Assembly: GCA_963835685.1 (NCBI GenBank)
Contig: CAWIGI010000004.1
Span: 1 to 64,000 of the forward strand
DNA from: DATAGF01 sp963835685
GTDB lineage: Bacteria > Actinomycetota > Thermoleophilia > Miltoncostaeales > Miltoncostaeaceae
Direction of reading: 5' to 3'
Length of the DNA: 64,000 nt
Shown in pieces: positions 8,944-16,546 of this stretch; position 1 is the stretch's first letter, and each line of letters starts with the position of its first letter. The notes beneath the pieces are model-generated. The model was not told the origin of the DNA. It did no database searches and saw only the letters and a program-made list of their open reading frames with translations. A program made the translations under genes and the position numbers.

Positions 8944-9200
8944 CGCGGCACCACCACGATGATCACGGCTCCCCTCCGGCAGGCTCTCGCTCTGTCCTTG
9001 GGGTACCACAGCCGCGCCCACTTCAGCAGATAGCGCGACGAGCTGTTACTCATCGGCTTGCCCGTGAGCCACTTGAAGTACTGCTGGAACGACATGTGGC
9101 AGACCGCAGGTGGTACGGGAGCAGCACCGGCGGTGTTGCTGAGCGGGCCGCCAACGAGCAGTGCCGTGCCGACCAGCGCCGTTGCAACGAAACGCCTCAT
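8940..9200 (-). CDS. Small secreted protein (86 aa)
   Basis: The ATG at 9200 has AGGTGG at a good distance. Residues 1-27 form a signal peptide (MRRFVATALVGTALLVGGPL). The mature part (CHMSFQQYFKWLTGKPM and a basic Trp/Tyr-rich stretch) ends in a hydrophobic IIVVVPR. No known family. It forms a two-gene unit with the zinc-ribbon-like gene inside the element. Confidence 0.5.
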   Translation of the reverse strand: MRRFVATALVGTALLVGGPLSNTAGAAPVPPAVCHMSFQQYFKWLTGKPMSNSSSRYLLKWARLWYPKDRARACRRGAVIIVVVPR

Positions 9201-9579
9201 CGCACCACCTCCGCCCCGCAGGTCGCCGGCGAGGGCGCGCGAGCCGTGTTCGTGGAGCCGCATGATCTGAGTTATCGGCGCCGGCCTGCCGGACTTGAAG
9301 GCTCAGCAGGGATGGCGGGGGACCGTCGGAGGGGACGCGACGCCGTCAGCTCTCGCGCCTCGCCGCGCCCCGACGCTCGCCGGGGTGGGGCAGCTCCAGG
9401 GCTGACCACCAGGCCTCGCAGCGCCGGCACGCGTCGGCGACGTAGCCGTCGGCCACGCCGCGGCGCATCCTCGACCTGCAGCGGCGGCAGGGGGCGGCCC
9501 CCCCTCAGCGGCGACCATCCGGTCCGCGAGATGTCGGCGCAACTACGAGCCCAAACGCATGAAGCAGATCCCCTACCAG
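9201..9579. other. Gap with a fragment of a Cys-rich small protein
   Basis: No intact gene. On the minus strand, 9346-9504 is open and reads CRRCRSRMRRGVADGYVADA followed by CRRCEAWWSALELPHPG. It has two CXXC pairs like small actinobacterial zinc-ribbon proteins. An in-frame stop precedes the first cysteine and no start is available, so this is either truncated or shifted. Confidence 0.35.
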
Positions 9580-10083
9580 CTAGTAGGGGCTTGGGATGCT
9601 GGGGTAGATCAGTGACTGGCCAGTCCTCTGGCGGAACAGGTACATCTGGTTGCGAGTCACGTTGTACCTGTTGATGCGAGTCGCGTAGTCCAGGGACGAC
9701 CCAGGGATGATCCGAGTCCAGTTCCAGCGGCCGTTCTGGTCCGGGTCGGCAGACAGCCGCTCGAAGCCAACCTTCTGGTCGGTGTTGACCATGCGCCACT
9801 CAGGTCGGTTGTTCTCGTTCATGTCGAACGTTAGGACTTCGACGAAGCAGTCACTTCCCCACTTGTTGTACAGGCGGGAGTCCCAACCGCCATCGTTATC
9901 CATGTCGAAGTAGATGTCCTCGATGCAGCCGTTAGCGTCCGCATCCATCGAGGCAGCGTCGTAGAGAGCGTCCCCGTCGGTCTGATGGAACTGCCAGCTG
10001 GCTGCACTGGCAACCCCTGGCACTGCTCCGAGGGCGAGTGTTGCTCCCACGATCGGGAGGATGGTCTTGAGTCGTCTGCGCAT
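9580..10083 (-). CDS. Secreted protein of unknown function, atypical base composition
   Basis: The protein has 167 aa with a clear signal peptide (MRRRLKTILPIVGATLALGA to about residue 27, cleaved after ASA). The mature part is acidic and aromatic with an Asp/Asn-rich stretch (ADANGCIEDIYFDMDNDGGW, DMNENNRPEW) that could bind calcium, and a C-terminus of polar and aromatic residues. ATG 10083 is preceded by AAGG eight bases upstream. The gene is visibly less GC-rich than its neighbours, as expected for acquired DNA. No family is recognised. Confidence 0.65.
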   Translation of the reverse strand: MRRRLKTILPIVGATLALGAVPGVASAASWQFHQTDGDALYDAASMDADANGCIEDIYFDMDNDGGWDSRLYNKWGSDCFVEVLTFDMNENNRPEWRMVNTDQKVGFERLSADPDQNGRWNWTRIIPGSSLDYATRINRYNVTRNQMYLFRQRTGQSLIYPSIPSPY

Positions 10084-10181
10084 TGTATCTACCTTCTTGT
10101 CTGCTGACGTGACCGAGTTCTTAGGTGCCGTCCTGCTGGCGCTCCCGCTCGGTGATGAGCTGCATCCGAGCGATGTGGTCA

Positions 10182-10382
10182 TCAATTCGATGAGCGTGTG
10201 CGTGTCTCACTTGTTCTCCTCGTTTTCGACCCACCTTTCCTGCCAACCCCCTTCTGGAAGCAAGCGACGAGCTCATTCCGCGTGACGATCTCGTCGCCAG
10301 AGGCCGGCTGCGACCCCTGGACGATCATCGAGGACGCTGTGGTGCTTCGAGCGGTGACGGTGACCGCCTTTGTCTCCGTCAC
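10182..10382 (-). CDS. Possible small protein (66 aa)
   Basis: The frame starts at GTG 10382 and ends 99 bp before the secreted protein's ATG. The product (TETKAVTVTARSTTASSMIV, then basic) has plausible composition but no family. It shares the lower GC content of the next gene. It may instead be the leader region of that gene. Confidence 0.25.
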   Translation of the reverse strand: MTETKAVTVTARSTTASSMIVQGSQPASGDEIVTRNELVACFQKGVGRKGGSKTRRTSETRTRSSN

Positions 10383-10849
10383 GGTTCGTCGGTGGTCAGG
10401 TCGGTGGTCGTGCTCATGGTCGTCTCTCGTCGCGCCCCTGGGACCGGGGCGACCATGAGAGCATCGGACGGCGGGCGCCGCGCTTTAGCTCTCGCGCCAA
10501 GCGGGCCGCGCACCCGGCAGCGTGGAGAGGGAGATGGTGTCGCCCCCGGCCCTGCCGAGCGGTGGCGATGAACCATCACCGGAGGGTGGCGTGGTCAACC
10601 GTCGCGCTTCGCGGTCTCGTGGCAGCGGGCGAGGAAGAACGGAACTTGGTCCACCGTGTCCTCCGGCCGCGCCCGCTACCTCGTGGCCGCAGACGCCGGG
10701 AAGCGGCTTCGCTGTCGCGTGAGGGCGACACGAGGACGGGTGACTGTCACGGCCATGAGCAGGCCCGTCCTCGTGAAGCGCCCGGCGGCAAGGTAGAAGT
10801 CCTCCCATCGGCGGGGGCCGCGTGTTGACCCTCGCAGAAATCGCCGGGC
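10383..10849. other. Gap without a recognisable gene
   Basis: About 470 bp inside the element. All six frames give only low-complexity Arg/Pro/Ala-rich stretches with no conserved motif, and no RNA structure stands out. It may be the decayed body of the integrase gene whose start lies next to it. Confidence 0.35.
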
Positions 10850-11145
10850 TCACCGGACGACGTTCCGCCGCATGCGCCCCTCGCGCAGGGCCGCGTTGAG
10901 CTGGGCGCCGAACGAGGGCGGCGGCGGCGGCGGTGACTCGGCGCCCGCGCCGGGCGTCGGCCGGGCCGGGCCGCCTGGGCTCGGGCTCGGGCGCCGGGCT
11001 TCTTCCCGCCCGCCCGCGGGTCGTAGGCCCACGCCTCGTAGGACGGCCCCGGCCGGCAGGAGCAGCGCCCGCCCTCGGGGGCGCGGCAGCCCTGGCGGTG
11101 GCGCGCGCGGATGCCGGTCGCGCCGATGCGGGTACGCTTGGCCAT
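10850..11145 (-). pseudogene. N-terminal remnant of an actinobacterial tyrosine integrase
   Basis: The frame from ATG 11145 reads MAKRTRIGATGIRARHRQGC, then APEGGRCSCRPGPSYEAWAY and DPRAGGKK. This is the Cys-containing N-terminal arm domain typical of actinobacterial integrases (RHxxxC, GGxCxCxPSYEAxVY). After a shift another frame gives LNAALREGRMRRNVV, which fits the end of that domain. The core-binding and catalytic domains (R-H-R-Y) are absent. It lies 200 bp from the intact tRNA-Ser and reads away from it, as integrase genes usually do. Confidence 0.6.
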
Positions 11146-11344
11146 GTCCTGGTCCTCCTCGGGGGCCGGGGCCGGGCCTCGGGGCGTTCACCGCGCCGCC
11201 GGGGCCTTCTTGACCGCGCCTCCTATCGGCCAGGCGCCAGCGAATGCGCCAGCCGGACGCCGGCCCGGCGGGGGTTGGCGGGACCTGGCGGGACGGCCAG
11301 CGGCCGGCCCGGACAGGCCGAGATCCCGCGCTGCAGGCCGAAAG

Positions 11345-11436
11345 TGGCGGAGGGGGAGGGATTTGAACCCTCGTCGGACCCAGAGGCCCGAAACGGTTTT
11401 CGAGACCGCCGCATTCGACCGCTCTGCCACCCCTCC
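11345..11436 (-). tRNA. tRNA-Ser(CGA)
   Basis: The minus strand folds as a class II tRNA: acceptor GGAGGGG paired with CCCCTCC, anticodon loop CTCGAAA with anticodon CGA, long variable arm and T loop TTCAAAT. A CCA end appears to be encoded (11345-11347). Its 3' part is duplicated at 7105-7167. Confidence 0.93.
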
Positions 11437-11491
11437 GCGGACGAGGCTACCAAAGGGTCCACGGGGGGCCGTCCGCTAGGATCGCCGCCGG

Positions 11492-11580
11492 GGAGAGGTG
11501 TCCGAGCGGCCGAAGGAGCGCGACTGGAAATCGCGTAGGCGGGATCTCTCGCCTCGAGGGTTCAAATCCCTCCCTCTCCG
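11492..11580 (+). tRNA. tRNA-Ser(GGA)
   Basis: Class II tRNA with acceptor GGAGAGG paired with CCTCTCC, anticodon loop CTGGAAA (anticodon GGA), long variable arm and T loop TTCAAAT. CCA is not encoded. It is divergent from tRNA-Ser(CGA), 55 bp away. Confidence 0.94.
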
Positions 11581-11602
11581 CTGAGGCCGGGGGGGCGCGC
11601 GG

Positions 11603-12877
11603 TCAGAAGTCCCCGCCGCCCCCGAAGTCGCCGCCCCCGCCGAAGCCTCCGCCGCCGCCCCAGTCGCCGCCGCCGCCGAAGTCGTCGCCCCCGCCGCCGC
11701 CCCAGTCACCACCGGGGGAGCCGTGCGCCGGCCCGCCGCCCAACATCCCGCCGAGGAGGATCCCCAGCAGCGCCCCTCCGATGAGCGGGCCGCCGACGCC
11801 GCCCCGTCCCATGCGCGGCGTCTGCCAGTAGGGCACCCGGCCCTGGGCCGTCTCGACCTCGCGGTAGTCGGGCTGACGCCCCTCGTTCATGCGGTCGGCG
11901 CACTCCTGGCAGGTCGGGATCTCCGCCTGTTGGCCGTCGGGCCCGGCGACGCTGACGCTGGTCACGGCCTTGCCGTGCTGGGGGTTGAAGGTGCAGAGGC
12001 CCTCGAGCAGCGGCTCGTCCTCGGCCTCCTCGACGGGCCGCCCGTCGAGGCGCGCCCGCGCGCGCCGGGCGGCGCGCAGGCCCTTCTCCAGGAGGTCGCC
12101 GGCCTGGTCGACCTGCGCCGGGGTCGGGTTCGGCAGGGCGAGGATCTCCCGGGCCTCGCCGTAGGCGAGCGTCGCCGTCTCGTAGTCCTCCTTGGCCGCG
12201 GCGGCCCGCTCGCCGCCCATCTCCATGTCCTGGTCGAGGTCGGCGATCTGCGCTGCGAGTCCGTCAACCATCGGGTCGAGCTCGGCGCGGTCGGCCGCGG
12301 CCGCGTGCTCGACTCGGCGCTTCTGGGCGCGCCGGCTGAGCAGCAGCGCCCCGCCGCCCCCGACGATGACGAGGCCGCCGATGATGGCGAGGCCCACCAG
12401 GCCGTTGCTGCTGCCGTCGCCGTCGCCGTCGGACGAGCCGTCGGCCACCGGGCTGCCGGCCGCCTCGGAGAGCCGCTCGGCGACGGCGATGGTGCCCTCG
12501 ATCGGGTCGTCCTGCAACGTGTCCCGCTCCTCCTCGAAGGCGGCCTGCTCGGCCGAGGTCGGAAGCGGGGAGTCGATGCGCAGGTTGCCCGGCGACAGGA
12601 CCATCACCGTCCACTCGGCGCCGACGGCCTGCCGGACCGAGCGTGCGTAGGCGGCCGGGTCGGACGGCCGGGTGTCGAGGACGACGTACTTGGTCGGCGT
12701 GCCCGCCCGGCTGAGCTCGGAGGCGGAGGTCTCGAGGTCCTCGCGGTCCTCGTCGCTGACCGAGGCCCCGCTCTCGATGGCGACGTCCGTCTGCTGCAGC
12801 GCGGAGGGATCGACCTGCCCCAGCGCGGCGCCCGCCAGCGCGAGCGCGGCGACGAGGGCGAGGATCACGACCGCCAT
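11603..12877 (-). CDS. TPM-like membrane protein with Gly-rich tail
   Basis: The protein has 424 aa. Residues 1-20 form a membrane or signal segment (MAVVILALVAALALAGAALG). Residues about 25-120 resemble a TPM phosphatase-like domain (KYVVLDTRPSDPAAYARSVR). A second transmembrane segment is near 165-185 (GLAIIGGLVIVGGGGALLL), then a helical region and a Cys-containing segment (CTFNPQHGK, CQEC). The end is a (GGGGDF/W)n tail, usual for TPM proteins. ATG 12877 is preferred over GTG 12928. It is divergent from pspA with a 70-bp shared promoter region, suggesting joint envelope-stress control. Confidence 0.7.
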   Translation of the reverse strand: MAVVILALVAALALAGAALGQVDPSALQQTDVAIESGASVSDEDREDLETSASELSRAGTPTKYVVLDTRPSDPAAYARSVRQAVGAEWTVMVLSPGNLRIDSPLPTSAEQAAFEEERDTLQDDPIEGTIAVAERLSEAAGSPVADGSSDGDGDGSSNGLVGLAIIGGLVIVGGGGALLLSRRAQKRRVEHAAAADRAELDPMVDGLAAQIADLDQDMEMGGERAAAAKEDYETATLAYGEAREILALPNPTPAQVDQAGDLLEKGLRAARRARARLDGRPVEEAEDEPLLEGLCTFNPQHGKAVTSVSVAGPDGQQAEIPTCQECADRMNEGRQPDYREVETAQGRVPYWQTPRMGRGGVGGPLIGGALLGILLGGMLGGGPAHGSPGGDWGGGGGDDFGGGGDWGGGGGFGGGGDFGGGGDF

Positions 12878-12947
12878 GCGGCCTCGGGGGCTCACAAGTG
12901 AAAGGATAGCTCGGAGGCCGCGGCCCACTCACGGGAAGGGGTGACGA

Positions 12948-13691
12948 ATGAGCTTCTTCAGTCGCCTGAAGGCGATCTTCCAGGCCAAGGCGAACAAGGC
13001 GCTCGACGCCGCAGAGGACCCGCGCGAGATGCTCGACCTCGGCTTCGAGAAGCAGACCGAGATGCTGAAGCAGGTCCGGCGCGGGGTGGCCGACGTGGCG
13101 ACGAGCAAGAAGCGCCTCGACCTGCAGCTCGAGAAGCTGAACACGAGCGCCGAGCACCTCGAGGCGCAGGCCAAGAAGGCCCTGGGCGCGGGCCGCGAGG
13201 ACCTGGCCCGGGCGGCGCTCGAGCGCAAGGCGGCCGCCGAGGGGCAGATCACGAGCATCCAGGCTCAGCGAGACCAGCTGCAGGTCGAGCAGGACAAGCT
13301 CGTCATGGCCGAGCAGAAGCTGTCCACCAAGATCGAGGCCTTCCGCGTCCAGAAGGAGACGATCAAGGCGCAGTACACGGCCGCCGAGGCCCAGACCAAG
13401 ATCGGCGAGTCGCTCAGCGGCATCTCCGAGGACATGGCCGACGTCGGCTTCGCCATGGAGCGCGCCGAGAACAAGGTCCAGACGATGCAGGCGCGCGCCG
13501 GCGCCATCGACGAGCTGCTCGAGTCGGGCGCGCTCGAGGACCTGTCGGTCGGCGGCGGCGACGCCCTCGACCGCGAGCTGGCCGAGATCTCGTCCAAGGG
13601 CGCGGTCGACGCCGAGCTCGAGGCGCTGAAGACGCAGCTCGGCGCGGGCTCCGCGCCGGCCGGCCAGATCGGCACGGGGGGTGGGTCGTGA
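12948..13691 (+). CDS. pspA: PspA/IM30 (Vipp1) family protein
   Basis: 247 aa, almost wholly helical and coiled-coil, with the amphipathic PspA N-terminus (MSFFSRLKAIFQAKANKALD) and the diagnostic DPREMLD, QVRRGVADVATSKKRL and QYTAAEAQTKIGESLSG stretches. PspA/Vipp1 proteins form membrane-bound rods or rings that repair stressed membranes. AAGGGG lies before the ATG. It overlaps the PspAA gene by four bases. Confidence 0.92.
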   Translation: MSFFSRLKAIFQAKANKALDAAEDPREMLDLGFEKQTEMLKQVRRGVADVATSKKRLDLQLEKLNTSAEHLEAQAKKALGAGREDLARAALERKAAAEGQITSIQAQRDQLQVEQDKLVMAEQKLSTKIEAFRVQKETIKAQYTAAEAQTKIGESLSGISEDMADVGFAMERAENKVQTMQARAGAIDELLESGALEDLSVGGGDALDRELAEISSKGAVDAELEALKTQLGAGSAPAGQIGTGGGS

Positions 13692-13972
13692 TCGTGCGCA
13701 TCCTCGGCCTCGGCCAGTTTCGCCTCGAGGCCGACGACCTGCCGGCGGTCGAGGGCGCCGACGACGCCGTCGAGCAGGCGATCTCATCCGGCGACGACCA
13801 GGCCCTGAGGCGCGCCCTCAGCGACCTGATCGACGCCGTGGTCCAGGCCGGCGACCCCGTGCCCGACCAGGAGTTCGTCGCCTCAGACGTGGTCATCCCG
13901 CCCGCCGACTCGACGCTGGCCGACCTCGCCGAGATGGGGGCCGAGGGCGAGGAGGGCCTCATCCCCGGGTGA
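13688..13972 (+). CDS. PspAA-domain protein
   Basis: 94 aa starting at GTG 13688 inside the pspA stop (GTGA overlap). The N-terminus (IVRILGLGQFRLEADDLPAV) and the short acidic helical remainder fit the PspAA domain, a small partner coupled to PspA in actinobacteria and archaea. It probably modulates PspA; the mechanism is not visible. Confidence 0.8.
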   Translation: MIVRILGLGQFRLEADDLPAVEGADDAVEQAISSGDDQALRRALSDLIDAVVQAGDPVPDQEFVASDVVIPPADSTLADLAEMGAEGEEGLIPG

Positions 13973-14024
13973 GCCCGGGACCCCCTCGGGAGCGGCCGGG
14001 ACCCGGTGGTATCCTGGCCGCCCC

Positions 14025-14096
14025 GGGCAGTTAGCTCAGCGGGAGAGCGCCCGCCTCACACGCGGGAGGTCGCTGGTTCAATCCCAGCACTGCCCA
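14025..14096 (+). tRNA. tRNA-Val(CAC)
   Basis: A 72-nt cloverleaf: acceptor GGGCAGT paired with ACTGCCC, discriminator A, D arm TAGCTCAGCGGGAGAGC, anticodon loop CTCACAC (anticodon CAC) and T arm TCGCTGGTTCAATCCCAGC. CCA is not encoded. Confidence 0.95.
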
Positions 14097-14141
14097 TCTC
14101 GAGAACGCCCGGGGCAAGCTCGTCGGTCCGGACACCGGGCG

Positions 14142-14525
14142 CTATGCGCGCGCCGGCTGGAAGAGCTCGATCGGGTTGCCGGAGGGATCCTCGAGCAGGA
14201 TCTGCTGGCCGCCCGGCCCGCTGACGATGTCGTTGCGGAACGTCAGGCCCGCCGCCCGCAGCCGCTCGACGTCGGCCGCGATGTCCTCGACGATGAAGTG
14301 GATGCGGTTCCAGCCTCCCGCCGCCGGCCTGCGGCCGTCGGGCATCGGCCTCCCGGCCGAGCTCGCCGGACCGCTGAGCAGCAGCCGCAGGTTGCCGCGC
14401 ACGACGTCAGCGAACGCGGGCGGGGCGCTGGAGCGCACCGTAAAGCCGAAGTGCTCCGTGTAGAAGGCGACGGCGTCCTCGACGTCGTCAACCATGTAGC
14501 GGACGTTCACGAGCTCGTCAGGCAC
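14142..14525 (-). CDS. VOC-family (glyoxalase-like) protein
   Basis: 127 aa with two beta-alpha-beta-beta-beta units: NVRYMVDDVEDAVAFYTEHF at the N-terminus and IHFIVEDIAADVERLRAAG in the second half, ending EDPSGNPIELFQP. It is a single-domain VOC metalloenzyme or binding protein. It contains no cysteine, which argues against an ArsI-type C-As lyase despite its neighbour. It overlaps the end of the ArsR-phosphatase gene by eight bases and is last in that operon. Confidence 0.85.
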   Translation of the reverse strand: MPDELVNVRYMVDDVEDAVAFYTEHFGFTVRSSAPPAFADVVRGNLRLLLSGPASSAGRPMPDGRRPAAGGWNRIHFIVEDIAADVERLRAAGLTFRNDIVSGPGGQQILLEDPSGNPIELFQPARA

Positions 14526-15327
14526 GTTGGGTCACCTCCCGACCGGTGGTGGCAGTCTGTTCGATCGCCTCGATGAGAAAGCCGACGCGGGTGCAAAGCT
14601 CGGTCGCGGTACGCTCGAACGCGGGGAGCGTCTCCTCATCGCTTCCGGGCTCGCGCGCGGGGTCGGGGATACTCCAATGGGTCAGCCCGGGTTCGCCGGG
14701 GAACTCGGGGCACACCTCGCGCACGCGATCGCACAGGCTGATCACATGATCGAAGCGCTGGGCGGCGAGCTCGCCCAGGTGCTTGGAACGACGCCCGGCG
14801 AGATCGATGCCGCGCTCGCGCATCACCCGCACCGCGTTGGGATGCAGCGGCTTGGGATGGCTGCCCGCGCTTGCCGCGCTCACCGCGCCGCCGGACAGCC
14901 GCTCGGCGAGCGCCTCGGCGATCTGAGAGCGCGCGCTGTTGCCGGTACACAAGAAGAGCACCCGCGCCGGTGTGGCACCGGGCTCGGGCACGGCGCGTGG
15001 GCGCGGGGACGGCGTCAGGCTCGGATGCAGCAAGACGCCGGCGCGCGACAGCATCTCGCCGCAGCGCGCCAGATCGAGGATGTAGTAGGTGTCGCGACCG
15101 TCGGCGGCGCTGCGACGCATCGAGACGAGACCACCGTCGCGCAGCTGGCGCAGGTGGTAGGAGACCAGGCTCTGGCGCCGGCCGGCCAGCGCGCACAGCT
15201 CGCCCACGCGCCGATCGCTGCGCGCCAACTCGCCCAACAGCCGCCAACGCAACGGATGCCCCGCCAGCCGCAGAAACCGCGGCGGCGAGCTCTCGCCATG
15301 TCCCGCCGTGCCGGACACCCGCCGCAC
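14518..15327 (-). CDS. ArsR-type HTH fused to a low-molecular-weight phosphatase / arsenate reductase domain
   Basis: 269 aa. Residues about 12-110 are an ArsR winged helix (HPLRWRLLGELARSDRRVGE, SLVSYHLRQLRDGGLVSMRR). Residues about 122-255 are an LMW-PTP/ArsC fold with the P-loop VLFLCTGNSARSQIAEAL (C-X5-R-S) and the acid loop IPDPAREP. A fused sensor-regulator and enzyme suggests arsenate or phosphotyrosine-related function with self-repression. The start is GTG 15327. An inverted repeat (15332-15349) ends five bases upstream, ideal for autoregulation. The VOC gene follows. Confidence 0.87.
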   Translation of the reverse strand: MRRVSGTAGHGESSPPRFLRLAGHPLRWRLLGELARSDRRVGELCALAGRRQSLVSYHLRQLRDGGLVSMRRSAADGRDTYYILDLARCGEMLSRAGVLLHPSLTPSPRPRAVPEPGATPARVLFLCTGNSARSQIAEALAERLSGGAVSAASAGSHPKPLHPNAVRVMRERGIDLAGRRSKHLGELAAQRFDHVISLCDRVREVCPEFPGEPGLTHWSIPDPAREPGSDEETLPAFERTATELCTRVGFLIEAIEQTATTGREVTQRA

Positions 15328-15331
15328 AATA

Positions 15332-15349
15332 CATCAATCTCGTTTGATG
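15332..15349. promoter_or_regulatory. Candidate ArsR-family operator
   Basis: CATCAA-N6-TTGATG is a perfect 6+6 inverted repeat just upstream of the GTG of the ArsR-fusion gene. ArsR/SmtB operators commonly contain ATCAA...TTGAT half sites. The closeness to the start suggests a short leader or leaderless transcript blocked by its own product. Confidence 0.6.
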
Positions 15350-15374
15350 AGCTGACATGGCGAGACTTCCCGGT

Positions 15375-15749
15375 TCAGTCGGTTCCCCAGGGGTTGTCGA
15401 TCACGAAGCGCCAGGTGCCGTCCGTCTGGCGACGCAGGACATCCGCGTTGCTCGCCGTCAGCCGCACCGGTTCCCCGTCCGGCCCCGTGCCGTTGAACGA
15501 CCAGATGCCGGTCACGAGGGCCAGGTCGTCCACCTCGAGGACTCGCGTCACCTCGAGGTCGAGCTCGCCCTTCAAGGAGATGAAGCCGGCCAGCGCATCG
15601 CGGATGCCGTGCGCGCCGTGAGCGAGGCTCCCGGGCTGAGTCGCGAACGCCGCCTCGCTCTCGTAGAGCGGCATGAGGGCGTCGAGGTTCCCGGTGTTGA
15701 TTCCGTCGACGATCGCATCCAGCACCTGCTCAGGGGTGGCAGCGGACAT
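15375..15749 (-). CDS. SnoaL/NTF2-like protein (YybH type)
   Basis: 124 aa from ATG 15749, which has GGAG eight bases upstream. It shows the SnoaL-like pattern: TPEQVLDAIVDGINTGNLDA, LMPLYESEAAFATQPG, then VLEVDDLALVTGIWSFNGTG and a final WRFVIDNPWGTD. Members often remove or bind small hydrophobic compounds. It is divergent from a tetR gene 110 bp away, so TetR probably represses both sides. Confidence 0.75.
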   Translation of the reverse strand: MSAATPEQVLDAIVDGINTGNLDALMPLYESEAAFATQPGSLAHGAHGIRDALAGFISLKGELDLEVTRVLEVDDLALVTGIWSFNGTGPDGEPVRLTASNADVLRRQTDGTWRFVIDNPWGTD

Positions 15750-15837
15750 GACGTGCTCCTTTCGACGAGGGTTCTGTGCACATTTGGATACACAGTGGTG
15801 AGTCGCGGAAGCCACCCTATCCCTCCGCGAGGAGATC

Positions 15838-15854
15838 TGTCAATATTGGTGACA
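15838..15854. promoter_or_regulatory. Candidate TetR operator
   Basis: TGTCA-N7-TGACA, an inverted repeat ending five bases before the tetR ATG and within the tetR/SnoaL intergenic region. Its size and place suit a TetR-family autoregulatory site. Confidence 0.45.
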
Positions 15855-15859
15855 CTCCT

Positions 15860-16546
15860 ATGAGTCGTGAAATCCCGCCCAAGCGGAAGTACGAGCTGAA
15901 GAAGCGCGCCGAGCAGATGGCTGAGACGCACCTGCGGATCACCGAGGCGGCCATCGAGCTCCACGGAACCGTCGGGCCGGCCCGCACCACCCTGAGCGCG
16001 GTCGCCGAGCGCGCGGGTGTGGAGCGCCGCACGCTCTACCGCCACTTCCCCACCGAGGCCGACCTGTTCGTGGCGTGCTCGACCCATTACTTCACGGCCA
16101 ACCCCTGGCCGGATCTCGGCTCATGGCGTGCGATTCGCGACCCCCACCAGCGACTCGAGCGGGCCCTCGACGAGCTCTACGCCTACTACGAGCGCACCGA
16201 GCCGATGTTCAGCAACGTCCTCCGCGACGCCGAGCTCGTCAACTTCGCCCGCGACGGCGTGGCCCCGCTGCGCGCCTACCTCGACGAGGCCGCCGAGGTC
16301 CTCGCCGTCGGCCGTCCGGTCCGCGGCCGAAGACGACACCTCCTCGTCGGAGCGTTGCGCCACGCCCTCGCCTTCTCCACGTGGCGCTCACTCACGGCCG
16401 CCGGCATCACACGAGCGGACGCGGCCATGCTCGTCACCGCGCTCGTCGAAGCCGCACCCGTTCGCGTCAGCGCGGTCGGCCGCCGCGACGAGCGGGCAAT
16501 CGCGAGACAGCTGGTTATGCGAAACGACACCGAGGCTCGGCGGTGA
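15860..16546 (+). CDS. TetR-family regulator
   Basis: 228 aa. The N-terminal HTH (about residues 22-68) reads RITEAAIELHGTVGPARTTL, SAVAERAGVERRTLYRHFPT, a standard TetR DNA-binding domain. The rest is helical and ligand-binding, with no identifiable ligand. The ATG at 15860 starts a run of three same-strand genes: the cupin gene overlaps its stop by four bases and the hydrolase follows. This suggests control of a small detoxification or degradation operon. Confidence 0.9.
   Translation: MSREIPPKRKYELKKRAEQMAETHLRITEAAIELHGTVGPARTTLSAVAERAGVERRTLYRHFPTEADLFVACSTHYFTANPWPDLGSWRAIRDPHQRLERALDELYAYYERTEPMFSNVLRDAELVNFARDGVAPLRAYLDEAAEVLAVGRPVRGRRRHLLVGALRHALAFSTWRSLTAAGITRADAAMLVTALVEAAPVRVSAVGRRDERAIARQLVMRNDTEARR

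Larger units (their letters stand above)
7105..11409. mobile_element. Decayed integrative element in tRNA-Ser(CGA)
   Basis: The 3' part of tRNA-Ser(CGA) is repeated perfectly over 63 bp, at 11347-11409 inside the intact tRNA gene and at 7105-7167, in the same orientation, 4.2 kb apart. This is the usual footprint of a tyrosine-integrase element. Inside lie an N-terminal integrase remnant next to the intact tRNA (10850-11145), an excisionase-type HTH remnant (8615-8752) and several small proteins, three of them with signal peptides. Paired 12-bp-spaced GCGCCAGC repeats near both ends could be integrase arm sites. No intact recombinase remains, so it is probably immobile unless helped in trans. 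Confidence 0.75.

Noticed and set aside
14142..14525. VOC protein as an ArsI C-As lyase because it follows an ArsR/ArsC-type fusion
   Set aside because: The protein has no cysteine, while ArsI needs a conserved pair to bind the arsenical. It matches a general VOC family better.
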